Below are positions 9,566-17,877 of a stretch of DNA of 37,614 bases, piece by piece (the first letter of the stretch is position 1; every line of letters begins with the position of its first letter). The stretch is taken from assembly GCA_030832065.1 (NCBI GenBank), contig JAURJV010000040.1, positions 1 through 37,614 on the forward strand. The letters are read 5' to 3'. The position numbers and the translations under genes are program-made. The notes under the pieces were generated by a model. That model saw only the letters and a program-made list of their open reading frames with translations, had not been told where the DNA came from and made no database searches. This DNA is from Rhodoluna sp. (GTDB lineage: Bacteria > Actinomycetota > Actinomycetes > Actinomycetales > Microbacteriaceae).

Positions 9566-11230
9566 ATGTCACGCGAACAATCCAAGCTAGATCTGCTAGC
9601 TGAAGAATGGGTCAAGAAGCTAGTTGAACTGAGCCCTGATTTTGCAACCTACGCTGGTTTCAAAGTTGGCGAGGATCGCCTAGAAGATACCAGCCCTGAA
9701 GCTATTGCAGAGTACAACCGCCTCGAAAAAGAAATGTTGGCCAAGGTCGAAGCAACTGAAGTTGCTGATGAAGTTGACAACGTAACCAAGCTGGCGATGA
9801 CCTCAACTCTGAAGTTGAGCAACGAACTCTACGAAGCTGGCCTTTGGCGAAGAGATCTAAACCCAATTGCTTCAACAGCTCAGGGAATCAGAGACATCTT
9901 TGACATCTCCCCAACCAAGACCGTTGAGAACTGGGAAAACCTTGCCAAGCGTATGCGCGCGGTTGAAGGCGCAGTTGATGGTTACATCGCAACTCTGCGT
10001 GAAGGTATCAAGCACAACGACACCCCGGCTATCCGTCAGGTGAAGATCGCTATCGAGCAGGCAGAACAACTGCTAACTCCTGATGGCTTCTTCCGCAAGT
10101 TTGCAGCCAACGCTAAGCCAGAGTCAGGTGAGCTTCCAGATTCTCTAAAGAAGGAACTTATCGAAGCAGCCGAGGAAGCAACAGCCGGTTATGGCAAGAT
10201 GGCTGCTTTCTTCAAGGAAGAACTGCTACCTGCCGGTAACAAGGAAGATGCGATCGGTCGCGAACGCTACCAGCTGCTTTCAGCTCGTTTCCTAGGTAAG
10301 AAGGTTGACCTAGATGAGACCTATGAGTGGGGTAAGGAAGAACTTGCTCGAGTAATCGCTGAGCAGAATGCCGTTGCTAACGAGATCAAGCCAGGCGCTA
10401 CCGTTGAGGAAGCCATCGCAGTCTTGGATGCCGACCCTAAGCGTAAACTGCACGGCACTGACGAACTGCAGCGTTGGATGCAAAAACTGAGTGACACCGC
10501 TATTGAGAAGCTAAGTGGCACCCACTTCGACATCGCTCCTGAGCTTAAGAACCTTGAGTGCATGATTGCTCCAACTCAACACGGAGGCATTTATTACACC
10601 TCACCTACCGACGACTTCTCTCGTCCAGGAAGAATGTGGTGGTCAGTTCCAGTTGGTGTTACCGAGTTCAACACTTGGCGCGAAACCACTACCGTTTACC
10701 ACGAAGGTGTTCCAGGACACCACCTGCAGATCGGTCAGAAGGTATACAACAAGAAGGACCTCAACTCTTGGCGTCGTCTAGCTTCATGGTCATCTGGCCA
10801 CGGTGAAGGTTGGGCACTTTACGCTGAGCGTCTAATGCAGGAACTTGGCTTCCTCGATGATCCAGGCGATCGTCTAGGTATGCTCGACGGCCAGCGCATG
10901 CGTGCCGCTCGTGTTGTTCTTGACCTCGGCGTTCACCTAGGCAAGCAGAATCTTGAAGGAACCGGCAAGTGGGACTTCGACTACGCTCTAGCTTTCATGC
11001 GTAAGAACGTCAACATGAGTGACCAGTTCGTCAACTTCGAAGTGCACCGCTACTTCGGTTGGCCAGGACAGGCTCCTTCATACAAGATTGGTCAGCGCAT
11101 CTGGGAGCAGATCCGTGATGAATACAAGGCTCGCCAGGGCGCGAACTTTAACATCAAGGAATTCCACATGCGTGCGCTAAACCTAGGCAGCATTGGTTTG
11201 GACACACTGGAGAAAGCTCTGCTGGGCTAA
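9566..11230 (+). CDS. DUF885 family protein (putative metallopeptidase-like)
   Basis: 554 aa; 'TTVYHEGVPGHHLQIGQ' HExxxGHH-type motif; AAAGGA Shine-Dalgarno. Confidence 0.9.
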   Translation: MSREQSKLDLLAEEWVKKLVELSPDFATYAGFKVGEDRLEDTSPEAIAEYNRLEKEMLAKVEATEVADEVDNVTKLAMTSTLKLSNELYEAGLWRRDLNPIASTAQGIRDIFDISPTKTVENWENLAKRMRAVEGAVDGYIATLREGIKHNDTPAIRQVKIAIEQAEQLLTPDGFFRKFAANAKPESGELPDSLKKELIEAAEEATAGYGKMAAFFKEELLPAGNKEDAIGRERYQLLSARFLGKKVDLDETYEWGKEELARVIAEQNAVANEIKPGATVEEAIAVLDADPKRKLHGTDELQRWMQKLSDTAIEKLSGTHFDIAPELKNLECMIAPTQHGGIYYTSPTDDFSRPGRMWWSVPVGVTEFNTWRETTTVYHEGVPGHHLQIGQKVYNKKDLNSWRRLASWSSGHGEGWALYAERLMQELGFLDDPGDRLGMLDGQRMRAARVVLDLGVHLGKQNLEGTGKWDFDYALAFMRKNVNMSDQFVNFEVHRYFGWPGQAPSYKIGQRIWEQIRDEYKARQGANFNIKEFHMRALNLGSIGLDTLEKALLG

Positions 11231-11246
11231 TTCTCTGCTTTCTTGA

Positions 11247-11305
11247 CTGTCGGCTCTCCAATTGGAGGGCCGACAGGCTTTAAGCCTGTCCCCCAAAGTG
11301 GGGAC
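11247..11305 (+). terminator. Interlocked hairpin cluster 3' of the DUF885 gene (likely terminator/3' end processing structure)
   Basis: 11247-11259/11264-11276 (one G-U), 11272-11280/11282-11290 perfect, 11288-11293/11300-11305 perfect; no U-tract. Confidence 0.55.
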
Positions 11306-11412
11306 TAAAACACGGTACTCATTTTCGGCAAATTGGTCTCAGTGGAACTTAGGTTAGTTCCAACGGTGAACTAGTAAAGCTAAAGGGGTTTGTGTAGTTC
11401 ATTTCCAAGGGG

Positions 11413-11444
11413 ACGGGCCGAAGGTTGAAAGACCTTAGGCCCGT
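11413..11444 (-). terminator. Hairpin downstream of the minus-strand two-component cluster (possibly bidirectional)
   Basis: acgggccGaaggt-tgaaag-accttAggcccgt inverted repeat with one mismatch; located immediately 3' of the 11452 stop. Confidence 0.55.
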
Positions 11445-11451
11445 TGGGGGT

Positions 11452-12426
11452 TTAAAGCTTGATATTTAGTACCGGCGCAGCCTGGCCGGGCAGAGTTGCA
11501 ACAACTGTCAGATTGAAACTTTCATTTCTAGGACTTCTAATCGTGACCCTGCCGCTATCAACCACTTGAAGTTCTGACACCGCTCTGGCTAAAAGTTGAT
11601 CTCGTTCAACTTCAGTCAAATCATCAATGCCACCTTCATCGAGCAGCGCAACCTCAACGCCGAGCTTACGCAGTCTGGCCACTTCAGCTCTAACCGCTTC
11701 GGTCATCAAACCCTTGCCACGGATCTCATCCCGCAAAGCCAACTCAAGCAACTTAGCGTCACTTTTAAGTTCCGGGGTCAATGGTGAACTAGTCTGGGCA
11801 ATCTTCTCCAACATCGGAATAGCACTGCCAAGCACCTGCTTCAACCTTGCCTGCCTTGCAGTTTGGGCTGCTTCTATTGCGGCGATGCTGGCTAAAGATT
11901 TTGCCTGCTGCTCGCGATACTTATCTGATTCCTGAGTTGCTCGCTGCAGACCCGAAGAGACACCTAAACCGGCCAAAACAAAAACAATCGCACCGGCTAA
12001 GCCTTGACTGGCAAACGCAATCACGCCGTAGTTGATGATCATCTCGGCAAGCAGGCTCACCAGTCCGATCAATGCCAACCAGCGGTGTTGCCTTACTGCA
12101 GTGGCGGTTAGCACAACTCCAACTCCCATCACCAACCAGCCACCGATATTTTCCTGATTGGAAAGGGAGCGCTGCCACATGATGCTTAGAGGAGCAAGAA
12201 CTGCGAAAAGCAAATTCAGGGTTGCTAGCCACATTGGTATACGTAAGCCACTAAAAAGTAGCAAGCTGATTGAACCTAGGACTAGATATGCAGCCAGCGC
12301 TGCAAGTTCAAGTGGGCGGTCAAAGATATTTGGTGTGAAGAGTGAAGGCACTGGTAAGTAAAAGAGGTAGACCAGTGGAACACCGGCAATTGCCCAACGT
12401 CTAATGGAAATCATGCTCTGCTCCAT
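11452..12426 (-). CDS. Membrane protein with cytoplasmic coiled-coil/degenerate histidine-kinase-like C-terminal region
   Basis: 324 aa; multiple TM helices; coiled coil 'YREQQAKSLASIAAIEAAQTARQARLKQVLGSAIPMLEKIAQ'; no recognisable H, N or G boxes; overlaps the kinase gene. Confidence 0.65.
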   Translation of the reverse strand: MEQSMISIRRWAIAGVPLVYLFYLPVPSLFTPNIFDRPLELAALAAYLVLGSISLLLFSGLRIPMWLATLNLLFAVLAPLSIMWQRSLSNQENIGGWLVMGVGVVLTATAVRQHRWLALIGLVSLLAEMIINYGVIAFASQGLAGAIVFVLAGLGVSSGLQRATQESDKYREQQAKSLASIAAIEAAQTARQARLKQVLGSAIPMLEKIAQTSSPLTPELKSDAKLLELALRDEIRGKGLMTEAVRAEVARLRKLGVEVALLDEGGIDDLTEVERDQLLARAVSELQVVDSGRVTIRSPRNESFNLTVVATLPGQAAPVLNIKL

Positions 12427-13583
12427 TCCAAGACAATGGTTGTCCCAGCTCCTGGGTTAGAAGAGATCTTTACCTGTCCCCCGACAGATTCAACCCGACC
12501 AACAATGGACAGGCGAATACCTAATCGACCCTTCGAAATGCGATTGGGTCTGAAACCTTTTCCGTCATCTCTGATCACTATCTTTAGGTCCTGATCGGTA
12601 ACCTTGAGGAATAGCTCTCGCTTGGCTTTTGGACCTGCATGCAGCACTGAATTTTGCACCGCCTGCAAAGTTGCTTCAGTCAGGGCATAGGCAACCTGCT
12701 GCTCCAATAGCCACCTGGCTTGATCGGTCAGTTTTACTTCCAGCTGGGGGTCGACCTCTTTTGCCGATAGCACCAGAGCATCGAGGGTATCGGTAGTTAG
12801 CACGTATCCGGTGTTATCCGAGTCTTCTACTTCCCGGAGCTTGTTTATTGCTGACCTAGCCAAGTCTGCTGCTGCCTCGGCTTGAACCTCATCGGTAGCG
12901 TTAGCCGCACTGATCAGTGCAGTCAGCACTCGATCGTGAACCAGAGCATCAAGGCGCTGCTGCTCTCTGGAGGATGCATCGGCTTGGGCTTGCTTCACTC
13001 GGCTCTGAATTGCCTCGGCATTTGCAATATCAGTTTGCTCAGCAGCACTTCGAAGCAACAGTGCGATTACGGCGATAGTTCCATTGGTCAGCAACGTATA
13101 GGTGAAATCTGCTGCGACAACTGAAATGTGATGCGAGCCGCCCATAGGCTTGGAGAAGATGTATTGGATGGCGATGTTTAGCACTAAGAAATAAAGAACG
13201 GTCCAACGCAACCGCAGACTAAGCGCAGCAGCTATCCAACCGGTATCCACCGCCCACCAAAGCCAGGGGTAGAAGCCGGTCCCCGACGGTGGCAGCTGGC
13301 TGAGCATGATTGGCCATAGGGCAACAGGGATAAACATATAGAGAGCATGAATTCGAAGATAGATCTCTCGAGCGGAACCGAACCAGTAGCTAGAAGCAAA
13401 GAGAATCGTGGTTATCCAAAGACCAATAATCACAGGGTAGGCGATCAGCCCGTTGAGATATTTGAGTTGACCGAAGAAATTAAGGCTGCTTTCAATGCTG
13501 AGCAAAAGTGCTGCAGCGGCGAAAACTTTACCGATGAGTCGATTGACTCTGGCTGTAGCAAAAGTTGACTGCGCAGCTTGCAC
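12411..13583 (-). CDS. Sensor histidine kinase (HisKA_3/HATPase_c type)
   Basis: N-terminal TM helices; 'LVHDRVLTALIS' H-box; 'ALTEATLQAVQNSVLHA' N-box; 'IRDDGKGFRP...GRLGIRLSIVGRVESVGGQVKISSNPGAGTTI'. Confidence 0.9.
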   Translation of the reverse strand: MQAAQSTFATARVNRLIGKVFAAAALLLSIESSLNFFGQLKYLNGLIAYPVIIGLWITTILFASSYWFGSAREIYLRIHALYMFIPVALWPIMLSQLPPSGTGFYPWLWWAVDTGWIAAALSLRLRWTVLYFLVLNIAIQYIFSKPMGGSHHISVVAADFTYTLLTNGTIAVIALLLRSAAEQTDIANAEAIQSRVKQAQADASSREQQRLDALVHDRVLTALISAANATDEVQAEAAADLARSAINKLREVEDSDNTGYVLTTDTLDALVLSAKEVDPQLEVKLTDQARWLLEQQVAYALTEATLQAVQNSVLHAGPKAKRELFLKVTDQDLKIVIRDDGKGFRPNRISKGRLGIRLSIVGRVESVGGQVKISSNPGAGTTIVLEWSRA

Positions 13584-14233
13584 TAAAGCAAGTCCTCTCC
13601 GTATAGACCATCCTCAATCAATCTGATTAGCAGTTCAGATTTACCCGGTGCTGGTCTTCCAACTTGAGAATATTTATCCCTGACTCGGTCAATGTGTTCT
13701 TTGACAGTGTATTTGCTCAAGCTGAGTTCGTAAGCTACCTGCTTGAGAGTAAGCCCCGAGGCATACATCCTCAGTACCTCAATCTCACGCTCAGTAAGCT
13801 TCGCTTTGAAGTCCTGGTCAGTATCAATGGCCGCTACAGTTTCTGCCGTATTCACCTTGATTCCATTTGCCACTAAATTAATACATTCCAGCAACTCGGT
13901 CATCTGCTGACTCTTGGTAACTAATGCCGCAGCTCCTGCCATCAGTGCTGCTTTCACCTGTGATTTTCGATCGGCGATGGAGTAAATGAGTACTTCAGAT
14001 CCAAAGTCAATCAGTTGCTTGACATTCTCCGCTGGATTGCTGTTATCGGCTAAAGATAAGTCCAGCACTACCACCTGCGGTAGAGTTTTAAGTTTTGCTA
14101 GCAGTTCTGGAACAGTGGCAGCTTCAGCCAGGAGTTTGTAACCGTGTTTTTGGCAAGCTCCAGCAAAACCTAAACGTATAGCTTCGTGGTCATCAACGAT
14201 GGCCACGGTTATCGGCTTGGGCGCTTTACTCAC
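13583..14233 (-). CDS. NarL/LuxR-family response regulator
   Basis: 'VAIVDDHEAIRLGFAGACQ...VVVLDLSLAD' receiver; 'KLTEREIEVLRMYASGLTLKQVAYELSLSKYTVKEHIDRVRDKY' HTH. Confidence 0.94.
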   Translation of the reverse strand: MSKAPKPITVAIVDDHEAIRLGFAGACQKHGYKLLAEAATVPELLAKLKTLPQVVVLDLSLADNSNPAENVKQLIDFGSEVLIYSIADRKSQVKAALMAGAAALVTKSQQMTELLECINLVANGIKVNTAETVAAIDTDQDFKAKLTEREIEVLRMYASGLTLKQVAYELSLSKYTVKEHIDRVRDKYSQVGRPAPGKSELLIRLIEDGLYGEDLL

Positions 14234-15429
14234 CGAACCAGACTAACCACAGTTTCAAAGTGGTGGGTGTGTGGGAATAGGTCAAAAGCCCTCATCTTGG
14301 CCACCTGATAGCCGGCCATGGTAAAGTCCTTTAGATCTCTGGCTAGAGCAATTGGATCGCAGGCTACATAAATAATGTGTGCTGGGGCGAGCCGAAGCAG
14401 TTCGGCGACAACTTCCCTACCGGCACCTGAGCGTGGTGGGTCGAGCACCACTGTGCTGTTTGGTGCCATTTTCTGCATCCGCTTTAGGAAATCTAGGGTT
14501 CCCGTTGCCACCGATCTGAAGTGGTGCAGGTCAGCAAGGTTCTTCTTGGCATCAGCTGATGCCTGCTTGCTCGATTCAACCGAAGTCAGTTTGCTTTCCA
14601 AACCAAAAGCGCTTGCTAACGCTCCGCTAAATAGTCCAACACCGCCGTAAAGGTCTAGGTTGTCTGCGGCTTTAGTAAATCCAGCTGCTTTAGCCAGTGC
14701 TATAACTTCCTCAGCCAAAGTGTTGGCTGCATTCTTATGAACCTGCCAAAATCCCCCAGGAGATAGTCGAAAAGTTCTGCCAACCGCAGTTTCAATAAGT
14801 TGCTGATCACCTTTAACTTTTCGGTCAACCAAATACTGTATTCCACCGGTATTTGAAGCAGCAATAGAAATCTTTCTGACCGATTGCCAGTTCTTCAGGT
14901 GAATCCCAAGTTCCTGTATTTCTGGAACCGCAAGCGGAAGTGTTTTTACTTTGACAACATCGTGGGTGCGCTCCATGTATGGACCGGCATCCCCAAACTC
15001 GTTGACATGAAGTTGCACTCTGGTTCGATAACCCAAACCTGTTTCATTGTCGTCAATTGATTCCACTGGAACAGTAAACTCTAAACTGGCAAAACGCTGA
15101 AGTCCTTCAGCTAGCACTTCTGCTTTCAGTTCTCTTTGCCTGGTAAGAGCGATGTGTCCAAATTCAGCTCCTCCGGCATTGCTGTTTTTCCAAAAGTGTG
15201 GAACTCGGTCCGGTGAGGGCACTAGAACTTCGGTAACATCAGCTCTGGCAAAAGAGCCACCTTTGTCTTCATAAACTTTGGCTTTAACTGTCTCACCTGG
15301 AATGGCACCGGAGACAAAAACCACTCTGGATTCGTTTCTGGCAACGAATATTCCGCCGTGGGCGACTTTCTCTATCTGCAGTTCTAGTTCTTTGCCCAGC
15401 CAATTAGTATTCACACCTAAGTGTTTCAC
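14230..15429 (-). CDS. TRAM-domain class I SAM-dependent RNA methyltransferase (TrmA/RlmD-type uracil-5-methyltransferase)
   Basis: 'LDLYGGVGLFSG', 'VVLDPPRSGAG', 'IIYVACDPIALARDL'; TRAM-like N-terminus 'LGKELELQIEKVAHGGIFVA'. The ORF track start (15765) lies inside maf; the true start is probably GTG at 15429 or 15414. Confidence 0.85.
   Translation of the reverse strand: MKHLGVNTNWLGKELELQIEKVAHGGIFVARNESRVVFVSGAIPGETVKAKVYEDKGGSFARADVTEVLVPSPDRVPHFWKNSNAGGAEFGHIALTRQRELKAEVLAEGLQRFASLEFTVPVESIDDNETGLGYRTRVQLHVNEFGDAGPYMERTHDVVKVKTLPLAVPEIQELGIHLKNWQSVRKISIAASNTGGIQYLVDRKVKGDQQLIETAVGRTFRLSPGGFWQVHKNAANTLAEEVIALAKAAGFTKAADNLDLYGGVGLFSGALASAFGLESKLTSVESSKQASADAKKNLADLHHFRSVATGTLDFLKRMQKMAPNSTVVLDPPRSGAGREVVAELLRLAPAHIIYVACDPIALARDLKDFTMAGYQVAKMRAFDLFPHTHHFETVVSLVR
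14240..14245 (-). promoter_or_regulatory. Predicted -10 (TAGTCT) for a leaderless response-regulator transcript, inside the 3' end of the methyltransferase gene
   Basis: Minus strand TAGTCT-ggttcg-GTG (N6). Confidence 0.5.
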
Positions 15430-15439
15430 ACCCTTTGTG

Positions 15440-15445
15440 TAGTCT
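15440..15445 (+). promoter_or_regulatory. Predicted -10 (TAGTCT) for leaderless maf
   Basis: TAGTCT-tggtct-GTG (N6). Confidence 0.5.
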
Positions 15446-15451
15446 TGGTCT

Positions 15452-16084
15452 GTGACCAAACTTGTTTTAGCCTCAACCTCACCGGCTCGACTACGCCTAC
15501 TTCGCGATGCTGGCATAAGTCCCCTGGTAATCGCGCCAGGAGTTGATGAGGAACGAGTTGCCGAAATGGCTATAGCCGCCGGCCAAATAGGTAATACCGC
15601 TGATCTGGTTCTGCTCCTTGCCAAAGCTAAGGCTGAAGCCGTGCTCGCTAACCCGTTAGCCCAGGATGCGTTAGTGATTGGCTGTGACAGTTCACTTGAC
15701 CTTGATGGTGAGTCGCTGGGCAAACCACACGATCCAGCTGTAGCGATCGAGCGTTGGAAAAACATGCGGGGTCGTTCCGGTCGCCTCTATACTGGCCACT
15801 GGCTGATAGACAATCGCAAGGGTGGCCCAATGCCACCAGCTAACGGTCGAGCCACCAATACCGTGGTCCACTTTGCCAACATCACCGATGATGAGATTTT
15901 GGCTTATGTGGGAACGGGTGAACCGCTAAAGGTGGCAGGTGCATTCACCATAGATGGCCTAGGCGGAGCCTTTATCAAGGCTATTGAGGGCGATGCCCAT
16001 ACGGTTGTAGGGCTCAGCCTGCCTACCCTGAGAGAGCTAACCATCGGCCTTGGGTTAGATTACCCAAGCCTTTGGCGTTCATAG
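15452..16084 (+). CDS. maf: Maf family nucleotide pyrophosphatase
   Basis: 'LVLASTSPARLRLLRDAGI...PGVDEERV...GCDSSLDLDGESLGKP...VGTGEPLKVAGAFTIDGLGGAFI'; GTG start. Confidence 0.94.
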   Translation: MTKLVLASTSPARLRLLRDAGISPLVIAPGVDEERVAEMAIAAGQIGNTADLVLLLAKAKAEAVLANPLAQDALVIGCDSSLDLDGESLGKPHDPAVAIERWKNMRGRSGRLYTGHWLIDNRKGGPMPPANGRATNTVVHFANITDDEILAYVGTGEPLKVAGAFTIDGLGGAFIKAIEGDAHTVVGLSLPTLRELTIGLGLDYPSLWRS

Positions 16085-16102
16085 TCGCTAGGCTTGGATA
16101 CT

Positions 16103-17875
16103 ATGACTGCCTCAAAACCAGCCAAAATCACAAAAGTTCTAGTCGCCAACCGCGGTGAGATCGCCGTCAGGATTATCCGAGCCGCAAAAGACTATGGAAT
16201 TCAGTCTGTGGCCATCTACGCCGACCAAGACCGTCACGCAATGCACACTCGGATGGCCGATGAGGCCTATGCCCTAAACGGAACTACCAGTGCTGAGACC
16301 TACCTGGTTATTGAGAAGATTCTAGATATTGCCAAGCGTTCCGGCGCGAACGCAGTTCACCCCGGCTATGGCTTCCTAGCCGAAAACGCTAGCTTTGCTC
16401 AGGCCGTCATTGAAGCAGGTCTGATCTGGATTGGACCTTCCCCTAAAGCAATTGACCAGCTTGGCGATAAAGTTTCTGCTCGACACGTCGCTGAAAAGGT
16501 TGGTGCTCCCCTAGCCCCTGGAACTCTAAACCCAGTTTCTGGAGCTGAAGAGGTCTTAGAGTTCGTAGCCAAGCATGGCCTGCCAATTGCCATCAAAGCT
16601 GCCTACGGTGGCGGTGGCCGAGGCATCAAAGTGGTCTATAACAAAGACGAAGTTGCCGAGAGTTTTGAATCTGCTACCCGCGAGGCGATAGCAGCTTTCG
16701 GTCGCGGTGAGTGCTTCGTTGAGAAGTATCTAGAAAAACCTCGCCACGTCGAAACGCAATGTTTAGCCGACTCATTCGGCAATGTTGTAGTTGTTTCAAC
16801 CAGAGACTGTTCGCTTCAGCGTCGTCACCAGAAACTTGTTGAAGAAGCACCTGCTCCTTTCCTATCTGATGACCAGGTCAAACAACTGTATGACTCTTCA
16901 AAGGCAATTCTGAAAGAAGTTGGCTACGCAGGTGCTGGAACCTGTGAGTTCCTAGTCGCCCAAGACGGCACCATCTCTTTCCTTGAGGTAAATACCCGCC
17001 TTCAGGTAGAGCACCCTGTTTCAGAAGAAGTAACTGGACTTGATCTGGTTCGTGAACAGTTCCGTATTGCCGAAGGTGGCAAGCTGGATTATCCGGATCC
17101 AGTAATCAAAGGTCACAGCTTTGAATTCAGAATCAACGGTGAAGATGCCGGTAGAAACTTCATGCCAGCTCCAGGCTCGGTAACAGTATTCAACGTCCCT
17201 GGTGGAGCTGGTGTTCGAATCGACACCGGAGTTCAAGCTGGTTCAGAAATTTCAGGTTCCTTTGACTCAATGATTGCCAAGCTGATTGTTACCGGCGCTA
17301 CCCGTGAACAAGCACTAGAGCGTTCCAGGAGAGCGCTTGCCGAACTCCACATCGAAGGAATGCCAACCGTTATTCCTTTCCACCGCAAGATAGTCAACGA
17401 TCCAGCATTTATCGGGGCTAAAGGTAAGTTCGGTGTTTACACCAGATGGATTGAAACCGAGTGGACCAATGACATCGAGCCTTGGTCGGGAACTGGATCC
17501 GAGTCGGATCCTGAAGCTGAACGTAACAACGTGGTAGTTGAAGTCGGCGGTAAACGAATTGAAGTTAGCCTGCCTAAACAGTTGTTCTTGTCTGGCGGTG
17601 GAACTAAGAAAGCACCCGCCCCTAAGCGCAAGGCCCATGGCAACGTGCAAATCGATTCTGGTAACAACCTGCTTTCCCAGATGCAGGCAACAGTTGTCAA
17701 GATTGCAGTCAAAGAGGGGGATAAAGTCCCTGCCGGTCAGCAGCTGCTAGTGCTTGAGGCCATGAAGATGGAATCCCCACAAAACGCCATCAAGGATGTA
17801 GTCGTAAAGAAGATCCACGTCGCCGTTGGTGCCACAGTTCCTGCTGGAACACTGCTCATGGAGTTTGAAGAGTAA
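16103..17875 (+). CDS. Acyl-CoA carboxylase alpha subunit (biotin carboxylase plus biotin carboxyl carrier)
   Basis: '[20 protein letters not shown]', ATP-grasp domain, C-terminal 'VLEAMKMES' biotinylation motif; ATG at 16103 preferred over 16094. Confidence 0.95.
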   Translation: MTASKPAKITKVLVANRGEIAVRIIRAAKDYGIQSVAIYADQDRHAMHTRMADEAYALNGTTSAETYLVIEKILDIAKRSGANAVHPGYGFLAENASFAQAVIEAGLIWIGPSPKAIDQLGDKVSARHVAEKVGAPLAPGTLNPVSGAEEVLEFVAKHGLPIAIKAAYGGGGRGIKVVYNKDEVAESFESATREAIAAFGRGECFVEKYLEKPRHVETQCLADSFGNVVVVSTRDCSLQRRHQKLVEEAPAPFLSDDQVKQLYDSSKAILKEVGYAGAGTCEFLVAQDGTISFLEVNTRLQVEHPVSEEVTGLDLVREQFRIAEGGKLDYPDPVIKGHSFEFRINGEDAGRNFMPAPGSVTVFNVPGGAGVRIDTGVQAGSEISGSFDSMIAKLIVTGATREQALERSRRALAELHIEGMPTVIPFHRKIVNDPAFIGAKGKFGVYTRWIETEWTNDIEPWSGTGSESDPEAERNNVVVEVGGKRIEVSLPKQLFLSGGGTKKAPAPKRKAHGNVQIDSGNNLLSQMQATVVKIAVKEGDKVPAGQQLLVLEAMKMESPQNAIKDVVVKKIHVAVGATVPAGTLLMEFEE

Positions 17876-17877
17876 CT

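Noticed and set aside
15452-15765. Long antisense coding overlap between the methyltransferase and maf
   Set aside because: The extra N-terminal sequence precedes the TRAM domain and looks like an artefactual frame extension.
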